Below, piece by piece: positions 1-8,481 of a stretch of 64,000 bases of DNA; positions within the stretch are counted from its first letter, which is position 1; each line of letters begins with the position of its first letter. This DNA comes from Lachnospiraceae bacterium UBA7196 (GTDB taxonomy: Bacteria; Bacillota; Clostridia; Lachnospirales; Lachnospiraceae). The stretch covers positions 80,690 to 144,689 of the forward strand of contig DKUU01000039.1 in assembly GCA_002490835.1 (NCBI GenBank), written 5' to 3'. Both the position numbers and the translations under genes were made by a program. The notes under the pieces are model-generated. The model had not been told where the DNA came from. It made no database searches and worked only from the letters and a program-made list of their open reading frames with translations.

Positions 1-673
1 AAAAGAGGGAATCCAGCGTATGTCCTACCGTTTTTTCCGAGGGGGTAAAGCCCTGTCTCTCGGCGTTCGTAGAGTCGCACATCAGGGCCAAAACGCCCTT
101 TCTGCCAATCTCCGCAAAACGCTGCAAGTCGATGGCATCGCCAAATACCGGCGTGTAATCTACCTTAAAGTCTCCCGTGTGGACCACCACCCCCGCAGGA
201 GAGTAGATCGCCAGCGCGGCAGCATCCACGATACTGTGATTGGTCTTGATAAATTCAATCCGAAACTGCCCAAGATTGATCGACTGCCCGAATTTGACGA
301 CCTTTCTCTTGGTAATATTCATCAGATCATGCTCTTCCAGCTTATTTTCGATAATGCCCATCGTCAGTTTCGTCGCGTAGATGGGAATATTGATCTCTTT
401 CAGTACATAGGGCAGCGCCCCGATGTGATCCTCGTGTCCGTGGGTAATCACAAACCCCTTCACTTTATTGATATTGTCCCGCAAATAGGTGATATCGGGT
501 ATCACCAAATCGATGCCCAGCATCTCGTCTTCCGGGAATGACAGACCGCAGTCCACCACAACAATGCTATCCTCATACTCAAAGGCGGTGATATTGAGCC
601 CGACCTGCTCCAGACCGCCCAGAGGGATAGCTTTCAGCTTCGCCGCTGACCTTCCCTGTTCATTTTTCTTCAA
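1..673 (-). CDS. rnj: Ribonuclease J, N-terminal part (cut by window edge)
   Basis: The translation carries the metallo-beta-lactamase zinc motif THGHEDHIGA and the downstream segment MCDSTNAERQG, both typical of RNase J, the 5'-3' exo/endoribonuclease of Firmicute mRNA decay and rRNA maturation. About 224 codons are visible; the beta-CASP and C-terminal domains lie beyond the left edge. The likely start is a TTG at 673 (reading LKKNEQGRSAAKLKAIPLGG), ten bases after GGAGG at 684-688; the ATG at 663 is in another frame and soon stops. It is the last visible gene of the ireB-ruvX-DUF1292 operon, 38 bases after DUF1292. The family is certain; the start codon is an inference. Confidence 0.93.
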   Translation of the reverse strand, partial: MKKNEQGRSAAKLKAIPLGGLEQVGLNITAFEYEDSIVVVDCGLSFPEDEMLGIDLVIPDITYLRDNINKVKGFVITHGHEDHIGALPYVLKEINIPIYATKLTMGIIENKLEEHDLMNITKRKVVKFGQSINLGQFRIEFIKTNHSIVDAAALAIYSPAGVVVHTGDFKVDYTPVFGDAIDLQRFAEIGRKGVLALMCDSTNAERQGFTPSEKTVGHTLDSLF

Positions 674-711
674 ATAAAAATACCTCCATTTCTCACTTCA
701 TACTGCTTATC

Positions 712-966
712 TTATACAATGTCCACGTCGTCCATTATCTTTTCAAACACAGCCGCCACTGCGCTTAAAGTTTCATCGTCGTCTACGATCTCGTATACCG
801 CTTCTTTTTCCTCCGTCTGCGAAACATCGCGCAAAATCAACGCCTCGCCGTCACCCTCCGCGGAATCCGTCACCAAAAGGTAATCCAAGCCGCCTATCCT
901 TGTCTGTTCCAGCACATAAAAATCGACCGGATCGCCGTCTTGCGGGGTAAAAGTAATCTTCTCCAT
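712..966 (-). CDS. DUF1292 family protein (YrzB-like)
   Basis: This small acidic 84-residue protein begins MEKITFTPQDGDPVDFYVLEQTRIGG and has the usual length and pattern of DUF1292, a Firmicute family of unknown biochemical role. It sits 21 bases after ruvX and 38 bases before RNase J. Genes of this family are commonly found next to ruvX and ireB, which supports the call. No catalytic residues or membrane segments are visible. Function cannot be stated from sequence. Confidence 0.9.
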   Translation of the reverse strand: MEKITFTPQDGDPVDFYVLEQTRIGGLDYLLVTDSAEGDGEALILRDVSQTEEKEAVYEIVDDDETLSAVAAVFEKIMDDVDIV

Positions 967-987
967 GTAAATACTCCACCTTTTTCA

Positions 988-1407
988 TTATTTACGGGAG
1001 TCGAGATAATTTTGCAAAATCAGGCACGCCGCAATCTTATCCACCTGCTCTGCGCGTTCTTCCCTGCGCAGCCCCGCCTCTATCATCGACCGCTCGGCCG
1101 CCACCGTGGTCAGCCTCTCGTCCCACATCGTCACGGGAAGACCCGTCCTTCTCTCCAGCATCTCCTGAAAAGCAAGCGAAAGTTCGGCCCGCTCCCCCAG
1201 TGTGTCGTTCATATTCTTCGGCAGCCCCAGCACGATCTCCTCCACCTCGTATTCCGCGATCAGTTCTTCGATCCGCGCCAGCGTCCGCCTGAGTTTATTC
1301 TCCCGTTCCCGTCTGATGATCCCGATCCCCTGCGCTGTAATGAGTAAAGGGTCGCTGATCGCCACCCCCACCGTCTTTGCGCCGAAGTCTAGTCCCATGA
1401 TCCTCAT
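988..1407 (-). CDS. ruvX: Putative Holliday junction resolvase / pre-16S rRNA nuclease RuvX (YqgF)
   Basis: A 139-residue RNase H-fold protein. It has the family motifs in order: GLDFGAKTVGVAISDP near the N terminus (first catalytic Asp), VLGLPKNMNDTLG in the middle, WDERLTT, and DKIAACLILQNYL at the C terminus carrying the last acidic residue. Family members are assigned to 5' processing of pre-16S rRNA and, earlier, to Holliday junction resolution. Length is normal. It lies 31 bases after ireB and 21 bases before the DUF1292 gene, all on one strand, so it is probably cotranscribed from the promoter upstream of ireB. Confidence 0.95.
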   Translation of the reverse strand: MRIMGLDFGAKTVGVAISDPLLITAQGIGIIRRERENKLRRTLARIEELIAEYEVEEIVLGLPKNMNDTLGERAELSLAFQEMLERRTGLPVTMWDERLTTVAAERSMIEAGLRREERAEQVDKIAACLILQNYLDSRK

Positions 1408-1438
1408 TACTCTTCTTCACCGTAATCGACTGTATTAG

Positions 1439-1723
1439 TCAATCCTTCTTCGTTCCGTCAATGGAGTTTTTGATGTACTCCACCAGCATTTCTTCTACAA
1501 GCTCGTCCCGCTCCACCTTCATAATAAGGCTTCTCGCACTCTTGTGGCTGGTGATGTAGGTAGGATCGCCGGACATGATGTAGCCGACGATCTGATTGAC
1601 CGGATTATATCCCTTTTCCGTCAACGCCTCATAGACCGTAGACAGTACCAGCTTCACGCCCGTCTCCGGCGGTTCCGTCTCCACCGTAAAAAATTGTGTG
1701 TTTTCTAAATCCTGCTCCCGCAT
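1439..1723 (-). CDS. ireB: IreB family regulatory phosphoprotein (DUF965)
   Basis: The 94-residue protein matches IreB in length and in the conserved block GYNPVNQIVGYIMSGDPTYITSHKSAR. In Enterococcus, IreB is a substrate of the Ser/Thr kinase IreK and negatively controls cephalosporin resistance. Threonines near the N terminus (ENTQFFTVETE) are candidate phosphorylation sites, which is an inference. The ATG at 1723 follows an AAGGG ribosome site. It is the first gene of the operon; a strong promoter lies at 1782-1810. In many Firmicutes alaS precedes this gene, but here the c-di-GMP protein gene does. Confidence 0.95.
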   Translation of the reverse strand: MREQDLENTQFFTVETEPPETGVKLVLSTVYEALTEKGYNPVNQIVGYIMSGDPTYITSHKSARSLIMKVERDELVEEMLVEYIKNSIDGTKKD

Positions 1724-1781
1724 ATTCTCACGCCCTTATCTGTTGTCTATTATTTCCATTTATTTCCGTGCTTATCCTTGT

Positions 1782-1810
1782 AGTATACCTTATTCCTCTA
1801 TAAATTTCAA
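1782..1810 (-). promoter_or_regulatory. Sigma-A promoter for ireB-ruvX-DUF1292-rnj
   Basis: On the minus strand the sequence has TTGAAA (1805-1810), a 17-base spacer and TATACT (1782-1787). This predicts a start near 1775 and a leader of about 50 bases before ireB. Confidence 0.75.
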
Positions 1811-1841
1811 TTATGTAAATTAACATAAATAATTTTAATGC

Positions 1842-4805
1842 TTACCACAAAAGCAAGCGAGCATCCTCAGACAGTGCAGGCGGCACCGCGCCGGGCCTTG
1901 CCAGATAAAATCCCTGTAAAAGATCGGCCCCCAGCTCCAGCAGTTTCTTTAGCTCCGCTCCTGTCTCGACACCCTCGGCAATGATCATCATATCCCGTTT
2001 ATGGGCATACTCTACGATATTCTTTACGATATGCTGCTTGTTTTCGTCCACATCCACATCCCGCACGATGGTGACGTCCACCTTCACATAGCGCGGATTC
2101 AGCGTCAAAAGATTCAGCTCGCTGTTGTAACCGCTGCCATAGTCATCCAGTGCAAAGATCCCCGTAAAGCCCTCCGCCGCGCTCTTCTTGCGAATCAGGG
2201 AAACATCCATATTCTCCGTCTCCGTGATCTCGATCACCACGCGGTTCTGAATCTTCTCGAACCGTTCATGGTATTCCTTCTCTTCCTCTTCCGTCATGTC
2301 CTCGTTGGCAATGGAATTAATGAACAAAAGCGCATCTTCCGATACCAGCTTCTTCTCCAGAAGGTTCAGATAACTTTCCGTAGCCACAAACATGGTAAGC
2401 TTTTCGATCTCGGCCATACAGCCTTCCTCTCTGGCGATCTGCAGGACCACCTGCGGATTCGCAAGCCCCGGCATATCCACCCGCATCAGGGCCTCGTATC
2501 CGTAGACCTCGCCGTTCTCCGCCTTAAAGATGGGCTGGAAATGATAACTGATCTTCTTTGTCTCCAGCATCTGATGGAACTCGATGCGGCTCTGATCCTC
2601 GGACATCTGCTGCTTCCAAGCTTCCATGTCAAATTCTCTGAGAAGCCCCTTCTTTGTGCGCTTCACCTGATACATTGCAAAATCGGCATATTTTAAGAGC
2701 ATGGCCCGGTTATCGCTGTCCTGCGGATACCAGGCGTAGCCGCCGGATGCGGAAAGTCCCATATTCTGACCGTCGGGCAGCACAAATTCCACTTCGGATA
2801 TCGCCTGATAAAGCTTCTGCAGGCAGGCGGATATCTCTTCCTTCCCGTCATAACCGTATAAGAGGAGTACGAACTCGTCGCCGCCCATGCGGGCACATAG
2901 CGTACCTTCCGGCGTATTCTGCTGGAAACAGGTGGCCGCCGTCTGAATATACAGGTCACCAAAATTATGTCCAAAGCGGTCATTGGTAGTCTTTAAATTA
3001 TCCAGATCGATCATCACAAGGGCCGCCGTCTTCATGATCTCAGGATGCTCAAACAATTCGTCCGCCTCCCTGCGGAAGCCCTGTCTGCCGTAGAGTTTCG
3101 TCAGGATATCGCTGTCCCGTTCCCGCTCGATCTGCTTTCTCTCAAGCGTGGCGGTGGTCACATCCTCCAAAAGACCCACCAGCCTGTCCCCATCCTGCGT
3201 GGAAGAGGAACGCAGATAACGCACCCTGCCGTCCGGCTCGTTCATGGCATAGACGGTACTGCCGTCCTCCATGACTTTGGAAGTCACATTCTTTTTGATC
3301 TCCATCTTGATCTCGCGAAAACGATCTACCGTCAAATTCTTAATGTCGACATCACTTGCGCCCATCAGCTTAAAATAGTTTTCCGTCACATACACATTAT
3401 CGGAGCCTTCCCGCAATTCATATCCCGCCATATCCACGCTGGACATCCGCATGATCTGTGTAAAACGGGTGGCTGAATCCATGACCTCCTGCTGCAGGCG
3501 GGCGATCGCGTCGGAAAACTGGTCGATCTCCCGGATCCCCGTGCGGGAAAGCTGCGGCAGCGTCCCCTGCGCTTTGGCCTTTTCCACCTCATCCGAAAGC
3601 TTCTGGATCGGCTTGGAAAGGCGATAGCTGACCAGAAAGATACCGAGCAGACCGATCAGCATCGTCACCAGAAAGCAGGCCGTCAGCGTGCGCCTGATCT
3701 GCGAGGAGAACGCGAAAAGATCACTCCTCTTAGCCATGCCGACCAAGTACCAGCGGTCCTTGTCAAAAGGCGCGTTGCGGCTGTATAAAACGAGCTGTCT
3801 TGCCTCGCCAAAATACGCATCCTCCCCATCGGTGACCACGCCATCTTCTCCGCCTTCGAAGGCAAATCCTATCGTATCAAGGCTTTCTTCATTCATCGTT
3901 TCACTGGAAAGAACCACGGGCCGTAAGCTTTCATCCTCACCGTTTGTACAGGCCAGCAGATAGGAACCCCGCTCCCGCTCTAAAAGCTCCCCGCAGGGCA
4001 GAAGCGTTTCCAGATAATCCGTAAGAAGTTCCACACCGATCACACCGTATACCGTGCCGTCCGACAAAATAAGCGGCTGCGAATAAGCGATCGCCTCCTT
4101 TTGATCTCCGGAAAGCCGGTAAGTCTCCGTTGTCCAGTAGCCGTAAGCCGAAGCATTCAGCGCCCCCTCCCCGTCCATCGCCGCCTGAAAGGGTTTATAG
4201 AAAAAGGGCTGTTCCACGCTGTCCGCTGCTGAAAAAACAGGCTGCCAGCCGCTGTCGGTCGCCAGATAATTGCCCCGTACCACATCCACGGAAGCACGCT
4301 CCACCAAAATATCCGCATGCCGCTGCGAAGCCGTGGAAACGGGATCCAGATCCCGCAGATAGATGCCCTGCACCGTCTCCGGCGCATTTTCTGTGAGTGA
4401 CTTTGTATTTAACAGCACAAAAATACCCGATACCTGCCTGCTGTACATGGCGCTTATCAGATCTGGACACAAGTCATTGATCAGTCCCGCGCTGCCGCCG
4501 GGTTTGTCAAAGTCTTCCTTCGTCAGTTCGCCGCTCATGAGCATCCCCGACACGCGCAAATTGACCTCATTGGTCAACGCTTCCAGATTCGACCAGCTCT
4601 CTGTCATTTTACCGGCAAGATAACTGCCTCGGTTTTCCACCTGCTTTGCCAGAATATCCTTCGTGTTCTGATTGATCGTCTGAATCACGCCGCTCATTGC
4701 AAGGCTTCCTATCAGGAGCAGCATCTCCGCCGCCAGCACCGCCAATAGGGATTTCATGGCAATCCGGAAAATAGATTTTCCGCTTTCTTTTCTTTGATCG
4801 GACAT
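1842..4805 (-). CDS. Membrane GGDEF-EAL c-di-GMP protein with extracellular sensor, HAMP and PAS regions
   Basis: A 987-residue protein. Domains in order: TM1 about 17-39; an extracellular cache-like region of about 330 residues; TM2 about 373-394; HAMP about 395-447; PAS-like about 448-555; GGDEF about 560-720; EAL about 735-975. The cyclase motif is intact (GGDEF at 641-645, with DNLKTTNDRFGHNFGD before it). The position of the inhibitory RxxD site reads PEGT, so feedback inhibition is probably absent. The phosphodiesterase residues are all present: EAL at 771-773, FINSIANED, EITETEN, LDDYGSGY, KVD, AEGVET and QGFYLARP. Both activities are therefore possible. It starts 38 bases after the binding-protein gene at 4844, suggesting an operon in which that lipoprotein feeds the sensor. 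Confidence 0.93.
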   Translation of the reverse strand: MSDQRKESGKSIFRIAMKSLLAVLAAEMLLLIGSLAMSGVIQTINQNTKDILAKQVENRGSYLAGKMTESWSNLEALTNEVNLRVSGMLMSGELTKEDFDKPGGSAGLINDLCPDLISAMYSRQVSGIFVLLNTKSLTENAPETVQGIYLRDLDPVSTASQRHADILVERASVDVVRGNYLATDSGWQPVFSAADSVEQPFFYKPFQAAMDGEGALNASAYGYWTTETYRLSGDQKEAIAYSQPLILSDGTVYGVIGVELLTDYLETLLPCGELLERERGSYLLACTNGEDESLRPVVLSSETMNEESLDTIGFAFEGGEDGVVTDGEDAYFGEARQLVLYSRNAPFDKDRWYLVGMAKRSDLFAFSSQIRRTLTACFLVTMLIGLLGIFLVSYRLSKPIQKLSDEVEKAKAQGTLPQLSRTGIREIDQFSDAIARLQQEVMDSATRFTQIMRMSSVDMAGYELREGSDNVYVTENYFKLMGASDVDIKNLTVDRFREIKMEIKKNVTSKVMEDGSTVYAMNEPDGRVRYLRSSSTQDGDRLVGLLEDVTTATLERKQIERERDSDILTKLYGRQGFRREADELFEHPEIMKTAALVMIDLDNLKTTNDRFGHNFGDLYIQTAATCFQQNTPEGTLCARMGGDEFVLLLYGYDGKEEISACLQKLYQAISEVEFVLPDGQNMGLSASGGYAWYPQDSDNRAMLLKYADFAMYQVKRTKKGLLREFDMEAWKQQMSEDQSRIEFHQMLETKKISYHFQPIFKAENGEVYGYEALMRVDMPGLANPQVVLQIAREEGCMAEIEKLTMFVATESYLNLLEKKLVSEDALLFINSIANEDMTEEEEKEYHERFEKIQNRVVIEITETENMDVSLIRKKSAAEGFTGIFALDDYGSGYNSELNLLTLNPRYVKVDVTIVRDVDVDENKQHIVKNIVEYAHKRDMMIIAEGVETGAELKKLLELGADLLQGFYLARPGAVPPALSEDARLLLW

Positions 4806-4843
4806 TTGTACTCACCTGCGATTACTTTATACAAGCTGTCTGT

Positions 4844-6280
4844 CTACTGTGCAAACTCCTCCAAACGATGCAGGGTCTCCTCGTACCAGGCATCAAAATT
4901 ATCATCCAGCTCAAACTCCGCTACGGATTCCTCCAGACGAAGGCCCTGTGCCATCTTCTCCAATACGATCTCCCTGTCTGCCGTCGCTTTGTCGCTCAGG
5001 GCATATTCCAAAACATTCCTCGCCTTGCCGCCGTTCTCAAAAGCTTTTGTGGTATAAAGTTCGTTTCCGTTCACCATATCCACGCCCGCCGTGAGGACTT
5101 TTTTCATATCATCCTCAATCTGCGCGCCGCTGCCCAAAATAGCGTTCATATCGTTAGCGGTCTTGGTCACCGGAAGATAGCCGGAACCTACGGAAAATTT
5201 GATATTTCTCTCATCTGTGGTAAACCATTTCAAAAATTCCACGGAAGCGTAAATTTCCGCCTCCTCACCCTTGGTCACGACCATGCCCGCACCCTGCTGC
5301 ACCGCATAGTCCCCGCCTGCAAATTTCGGGCAGGGCAGCACGTCCATCTCGATTGGGTAGCTCTCGGAATCGCTGATATTCACCGCATCCGGGAAAAAGG
5401 ATGTGCCGGAACTGGACCCCACATAGGCGATGATGTTGCCCGTCTTGATATCGTCGCTCCGAAAACGCCCGGTCGCCGCAAAATGCCCTTTGATAAAAGG
5501 AATATAATAGTTATCCCACAGCTTTTTCGCCACTGCTTTATCGAAGTTGAGCGTCATTTTGCCGTCCGTGACCTGAAAGATCTCCTGTCCAAGCTGCATG
5601 CTGCCGATCAGCATATAATTTGCCATCGCATCCCTGCCAAAGAGCGCCTTGCCGTCGTCAGGCACATCGGGTGTCAGCGAATCCGTCCATTCAAAATATC
5701 TGGCAGCCGTGGCAGTCAGCCCTTCCATATCCGCCATATCGTCATAAGAAGCACCCGTAGCCGCCGCAAACGCGTCCCAGTCCGTCTTGTTGATAACCAA
5801 CAGTTCGAGCGACTTGGCTGTCGGGAAAATCTTGATCTCGCCCGTACCCGCGAAATCACCTTCTTTCAGGTAACTGTCTATGTAAGCGTTCTTTTCTTCA
5901 TCGCTCAGATAATCTTTCAGGTCCACAACCTGACCCAATTGGTCAACCGCATAAGCCGTATCTGCGTAAGCCATGAAAATGTTCGGCACCTCGTCCGCAC
6001 CGACCTCGCCCTGCACCGCGGCAAGCACATTGGTCTCCAGATCGTTCACCGAACCCTGACTGACGCTCTTTACAATGATGCCCTTCTGCGCGCCGACAGT
6101 CTGGTTAAATTCCTCGACCATGCCGTCAAAGGCGCTGAGCTGATCGCCGTTATAATATGTCCATACTGTGATCTTTGTGGGATTTTTCGGATCCAGAGGC
6201 GACTTATCGCCGCAGGCGCAAAGAAGCAGCCCCAGTGCGCAGACCGCACACAGCAATATCGTCTTTTTCTTCCGTTTCAT
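4844..6280 (-). CDS. Extracellular substrate-binding lipoprotein (family 1 type)
   Basis: A 478-residue secreted lipoprotein. The chosen ATG at 6280 gives MKRKKKTILL, a hydrophobic stretch and a lipobox ending in Cys23 (LLCACGDK); it lies eight bases after GGAGG. A longer frame up to 6343 is open but adds a non-signal N terminus. The mature part (ITVWTYYNGDQLSAFDGMVEEFN, later FLKWFTTDERNIKF) matches ABC-type sugar or oligosaccharide binding proteins. No permease or ATPase gene is next to it; the only partner downstream is the GGDEF-EAL gene. A sensory rather than transport role is therefore inferred. The ligand is unknown. Confidence 0.88.
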   Translation of the reverse strand: MKRKKKTILLCAVCALGLLLCACGDKSPLDPKNPTKITVWTYYNGDQLSAFDGMVEEFNQTVGAQKGIIVKSVSQGSVNDLETNVLAAVQGEVGADEVPNIFMAYADTAYAVDQLGQVVDLKDYLSDEEKNAYIDSYLKEGDFAGTGEIKIFPTAKSLELLVINKTDWDAFAAATGASYDDMADMEGLTATAARYFEWTDSLTPDVPDDGKALFGRDAMANYMLIGSMQLGQEIFQVTDGKMTLNFDKAVAKKLWDNYYIPFIKGHFAATGRFRSDDIKTGNIIAYVGSSSGTSFFPDAVNISDSESYPIEMDVLPCPKFAGGDYAVQQGAGMVVTKGEEAEIYASVEFLKWFTTDERNIKFSVGSGYLPVTKTANDMNAILGSGAQIEDDMKKVLTAGVDMVNGNELYTTKAFENGGKARNVLEYALSDKATADREIVLEKMAQGLRLEESVAEFELDDNFDAWYEETLHRLEEFAQ

Positions 6281-6380
6281 CGTCATTTCCTCCCTGTCAG
6301 GGCAGCTTCCGCAATCGTATACGTGTTCTGAAATTTTCCGCAATTTGCCCTATATGTCATAATTTGCGATATATGTTTTT

Positions 6381-6409
6381 ATTGTACTCCCTTTTCACCG
6401 AGGGGTCAA
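6381..6409 (-). promoter_or_regulatory. Sigma-A promoter for the binding protein / GGDEF-EAL operon
   Basis: The minus strand has TTGACC (6404-6409), 17 bases and TACAAT (6381-6386). The predicted transcript starts near 6374, giving a leader of about 95 bases before the ATG at 6280. Confidence 0.75.
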
Positions 6410-6437
6410 GTTTCGCATCTGCGCGAAAATCAGCGTC

Positions 6438-7892
6438 TCATTCAATATCAATCGGCTCGGCAAGAAGAATATCCTCCTCCAAAAAGGACGTAAGACGGCA
6501 TAAAATAATACGGTTATTCATAGCTTCACCCTGCGAATCCCGAAATACGAAGCTTCCCTGCTCCTTGAAAGCAGCCTTGACATAATGGGGGGTATGACCG
6601 ACCCACCAGCTCCCATCCTCTCTCTCAATACGCTCCTCAAAGAGGACCGGCGCCTCTTTCCCCAAAAAGGTCCTGCGAAACGCCGCCGACATCTCCCGCT
6701 CCAGCTTCATCAGCCGCTCGCTTCTCACCGCTTTTTCTGCCTCGGTGAGCTGCCCCGGCATCTTCGCCGCAGGCGTGCCCTGCCTTCTGGAGTACTTGAA
6801 AATGTGCATCTCATAAAAGCCGACCCGTGAAAGGAAGGCCTCCGTCTCCTGAAATTCCGTCTCTGTCTCCCCCGGAAAGCCCACGATCACGTCGGTGGTG
6901 ATCGCCGGATTCTCGTAAGCCTTCCGCAGACACCCGACCGCTTCCAGATAAGCAGCCGTATCGTACTTTCGGTTCATCCGGCGAAGGACGGTGTCGCTGC
7001 CGCTCTGCAGGGAGAGATGAAAGTGCGGACAGACCTTGGGAAGCGCACACAGCTCCTGCGCAAATTCTTCCGTCACAATGCCCGGCTCAAGCGATCCCAG
7101 CCGGATCCGCTCCACTCCCGCAAGCTTTGACAGCTCCCGCAGAAGCGGCAGAAGCCCAGACCCGCCGCGGTCCATCGGAGATCCGCTTTGCCAAGCTATA
7201 CCGTAGGAGCTTAAATGGATCCCCGTCAGCACAAGCTCCTGATAACCGGCCTTTGCAAGCCGCGCCGCCTCCGCCAGCACATCTTCCCGCCTACGGCTCC
7301 TGATCCGCCCTCTGGCGTAAGGAATGATGCAATAGGTACAAAACTGGTTACAGCCGTCCTGAATTTTCAAAAAAGCACGAGTGTGACCCGATGTCTCCCG
7401 CAGGGTCAGCTCCTCGTACTCCGCCGCCTGCCCGATGTCGATCTTATGGACTTCCGCCCGTCTTTTTCCTGCAGACAGCGATTTTTCTTCCGAGGGCTCC
7501 TCCATCCGCTCCGCTGCCGTTTCGTTTCCTTTCGGGGATGTTTGCCGCCTCGCCAGATAATCTTCCAGAATCTCCGCCAGCTCCCCTTTTTTGTTGTTGC
7601 CGATAGCGATATCCACCGTGCCGTCCGCTTCCAGACTCTCCTGCCCCGTCTGCACATAACAGCCGACAGCCACCACTACGGCTTCCGGATTCAGGTTCCT
7701 CGCGCGGTGGAGCATCTGCCTGCTTTTTCTGTCTGCAATGTTCGTGACCGTACAGGTGTTCACAATATAAACATCAGCCTCTTCATCAAAAGATACAATT
7801 TTGTATCCCTTTTCTTGTAACATTTGTTGCATAAAGTCCAGTTCATAAGCATTTACTTTACAGCCAAGATTATGTAATGCTACACTTTTCAT
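6438..7892 (-). CDS. mtaB: tRNA t6A37 methylthiotransferase MtaB
   Basis: A 484-residue radical SAM methylthiotransferase that converts t6A37 to ms2t6A in tRNAs reading ANN codons. The N-terminal UPF0004 cluster cysteines are C11 (NLGCKVN), C47 (NTCTV) and C78 (VGCYVQ). The radical SAM triad is C181, C185 and C188 in DGCNQFCTYCIIP. A TRAM-like C-terminal region follows (FVFRDSQGEAMNNRIILCRL). About 35 charged residues (around 115-150) between the two cluster domains look like an extra linker. The ATG follows GGAG. In Bacillus subtilis this gene directly follows rsmE; here rsmE is about 3.2 kb upstream. Confidence 0.95.
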   Translation of the reverse strand: MKSVALHNLGCKVNAYELDFMQQMLQEKGYKIVSFDEEADVYIVNTCTVTNIADRKSRQMLHRARNLNPEAVVVAVGCYVQTGQESLEADGTVDIAIGNNKKGELAEILEDYLARRQTSPKGNETAAERMEEPSEEKSLSAGKRRAEVHKIDIGQAAEYEELTLRETSGHTRAFLKIQDGCNQFCTYCIIPYARGRIRSRRREDVLAEAARLAKAGYQELVLTGIHLSSYGIAWQSGSPMDRGGSGLLPLLRELSKLAGVERIRLGSLEPGIVTEEFAQELCALPKVCPHFHLSLQSGSDTVLRRMNRKYDTAAYLEAVGCLRKAYENPAITTDVIVGFPGETETEFQETEAFLSRVGFYEMHIFKYSRRQGTPAAKMPGQLTEAEKAVRSERLMKLEREMSAAFRRTFLGKEAPVLFEERIEREDGSWWVGHTPHYVKAAFKEQGSFVFRDSQGEAMNNRIILCRLTSFLEEDILLAEPIDIE

Positions 7893-7925
7893 AGTAATCT
7901 CCGCATTTTTTGTAGTGTTTTATCA

Positions 7926-7954
7926 TTGACTTTTATTCATTCAACATTTAGTAT
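7926..7954 (+). promoter_or_regulatory. Promoter for the HPr-like gene
   Basis: TTGACT (7926-7931), 17 bases and TAGTAT (7949-7954) precede the HPr-like gene, whose ATG at 7996 has an AAAGGAGG ribosome site. The -10 matches consensus at four of six positions. Confidence 0.5.
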
Positions 7955-7995
7955 TATGTTCAGAAAGTATAAAAATCAAAGGAGGTAATTCCGCA

Positions 7996-8226
7996 ATGAA
8001 AACCGTACAGATTTCTTTAAATTCTATCGATAAGGTTAAATCTTTCGTGAATGATATCACAAAGTTTGATTACGATTTCGATCTTGTGTCCGGCAGATAC
8101 GTGATCGACGCAAAATCTATCATGGGTATCTTCAGCTTAGATTTATCCAAGCCGATCGACTTAAACATCCACGCTGAGGACGGCACGGATGAGGTTATGG
8201 CGGCGCTGAAGCCCTACATCATGTAG
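7996..8226 (+). CDS. HPr-like protein lacking the active-site histidine
   Basis: A 76-residue protein with the HPr fold signature DAKSIMGIFSLDLS, where the Ser corresponds to regulatory Ser46 of HPr. The N-terminal segment that in HPr reads GLHARPA, with phosphorylated His15, is here LNSIDKVKSFVNDIT and has no histidine. It therefore cannot relay phosphate in the PTS through His15. A Crh-like regulatory role through the serine is possible but inferred. It is alone on the plus strand, divergent from mtaB, with its own promoter and a strong terminator at 8259-8289. Confidence 0.85.
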   Translation: MKTVQISLNSIDKVKSFVNDITKFDYDFDLVSGRYVIDAKSIMGIFSLDLSKPIDLNIHAEDGTDEVMAALKPYIM

Positions 8227-8258
8227 TGTGCGCCTGTCACAGCATAGAAGAAATCCAG

Positions 8259-8289
8259 AGCAGCTCGGAAATTTCCGGGCTGCTTTTTT
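8259..8289 (+). terminator. Rho-independent terminator of the HPr-like gene
   Basis: A 13-bp hairpin with one G-U pair (arms 8259-8271 and 8272-8284, loop formed by opening the centre) is followed by TTTTTT. It lies 33 bases after the stop codon. Confidence 0.9.
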
Positions 8290-8331
8290 GCGCAGGCACG
8301 CATCTATAAGTTTGCTGTTTCTAAATACCTA

Positions 8332-8360
8332 TTGAAAAACGGGAAAAAATGACATATAAT
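8332..8360 (+). promoter_or_regulatory. Promoter of the antisense RNA opposite the Hol_Tox gene
   Basis: TTGAAA (8332-8337), a 17-base spacer and a perfect TATAAT (8355-8360) point rightwards into the 3' end of the toxin gene on the other strand. The predicted start is near 8367. No reading frame with a ribosome site follows, so an RNA product is expected. Confidence 0.75.
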
Positions 8361-8366
8361 ATGCTT

Positions 8367-8481
8367 AACAGGACAGCCGGAAGGTGAATGCGACTCACCC
8401 GACCCGGCGAATTAAACTTTAAACTATTAAGAAATAGCCGTCAGCTCTCGCCAAAGAACAGGACGGCTATTTCTTATTTTT
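8367..8481 (+). ncRNA. Predicted antisense antitoxin RNA (type I toxin-antitoxin)
   Basis: The region from the promoter at 8332-8360 to the terminator at 8429-8481 would give an RNA of about 115 bases with a small hairpin (GGTGA/TCACC, about 8383-8399) and no evident reading frame. Its last 15 bases lie opposite the 3' codons of the toxin gene (8467-8550), and the toxin mRNA would extend further over it. This convergent 3' overlap is the arrangement known for TxpA/RatA and BsrG/SR4. The RNA ends are predicted, not observed. Confidence 0.6.
8429..8481. terminator. Perfect 14-bp hairpin, terminator shared by toxin mRNA and antisense RNA
   Basis: Arms 8429-8442 and 8462-8475 (AAGAAATAGCCGTC and its exact complement) enclose a 19-base loop. 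On the plus strand ATTTTT follows. The right arm contains the last two codons and the stop of the toxin gene, so the toxin mRNA folds its own stop codon into the stem. Confidence 0.8.

Noticed and set aside
4868..6331. Open plus-strand frame of about 487 codons antisense to the binding-protein gene
   Set aside because: It mirrors the codon structure of the real gene, has no ribosome site and its product matches no known pattern; the minus-strand gene has a signal peptide, lipobox and promoter.
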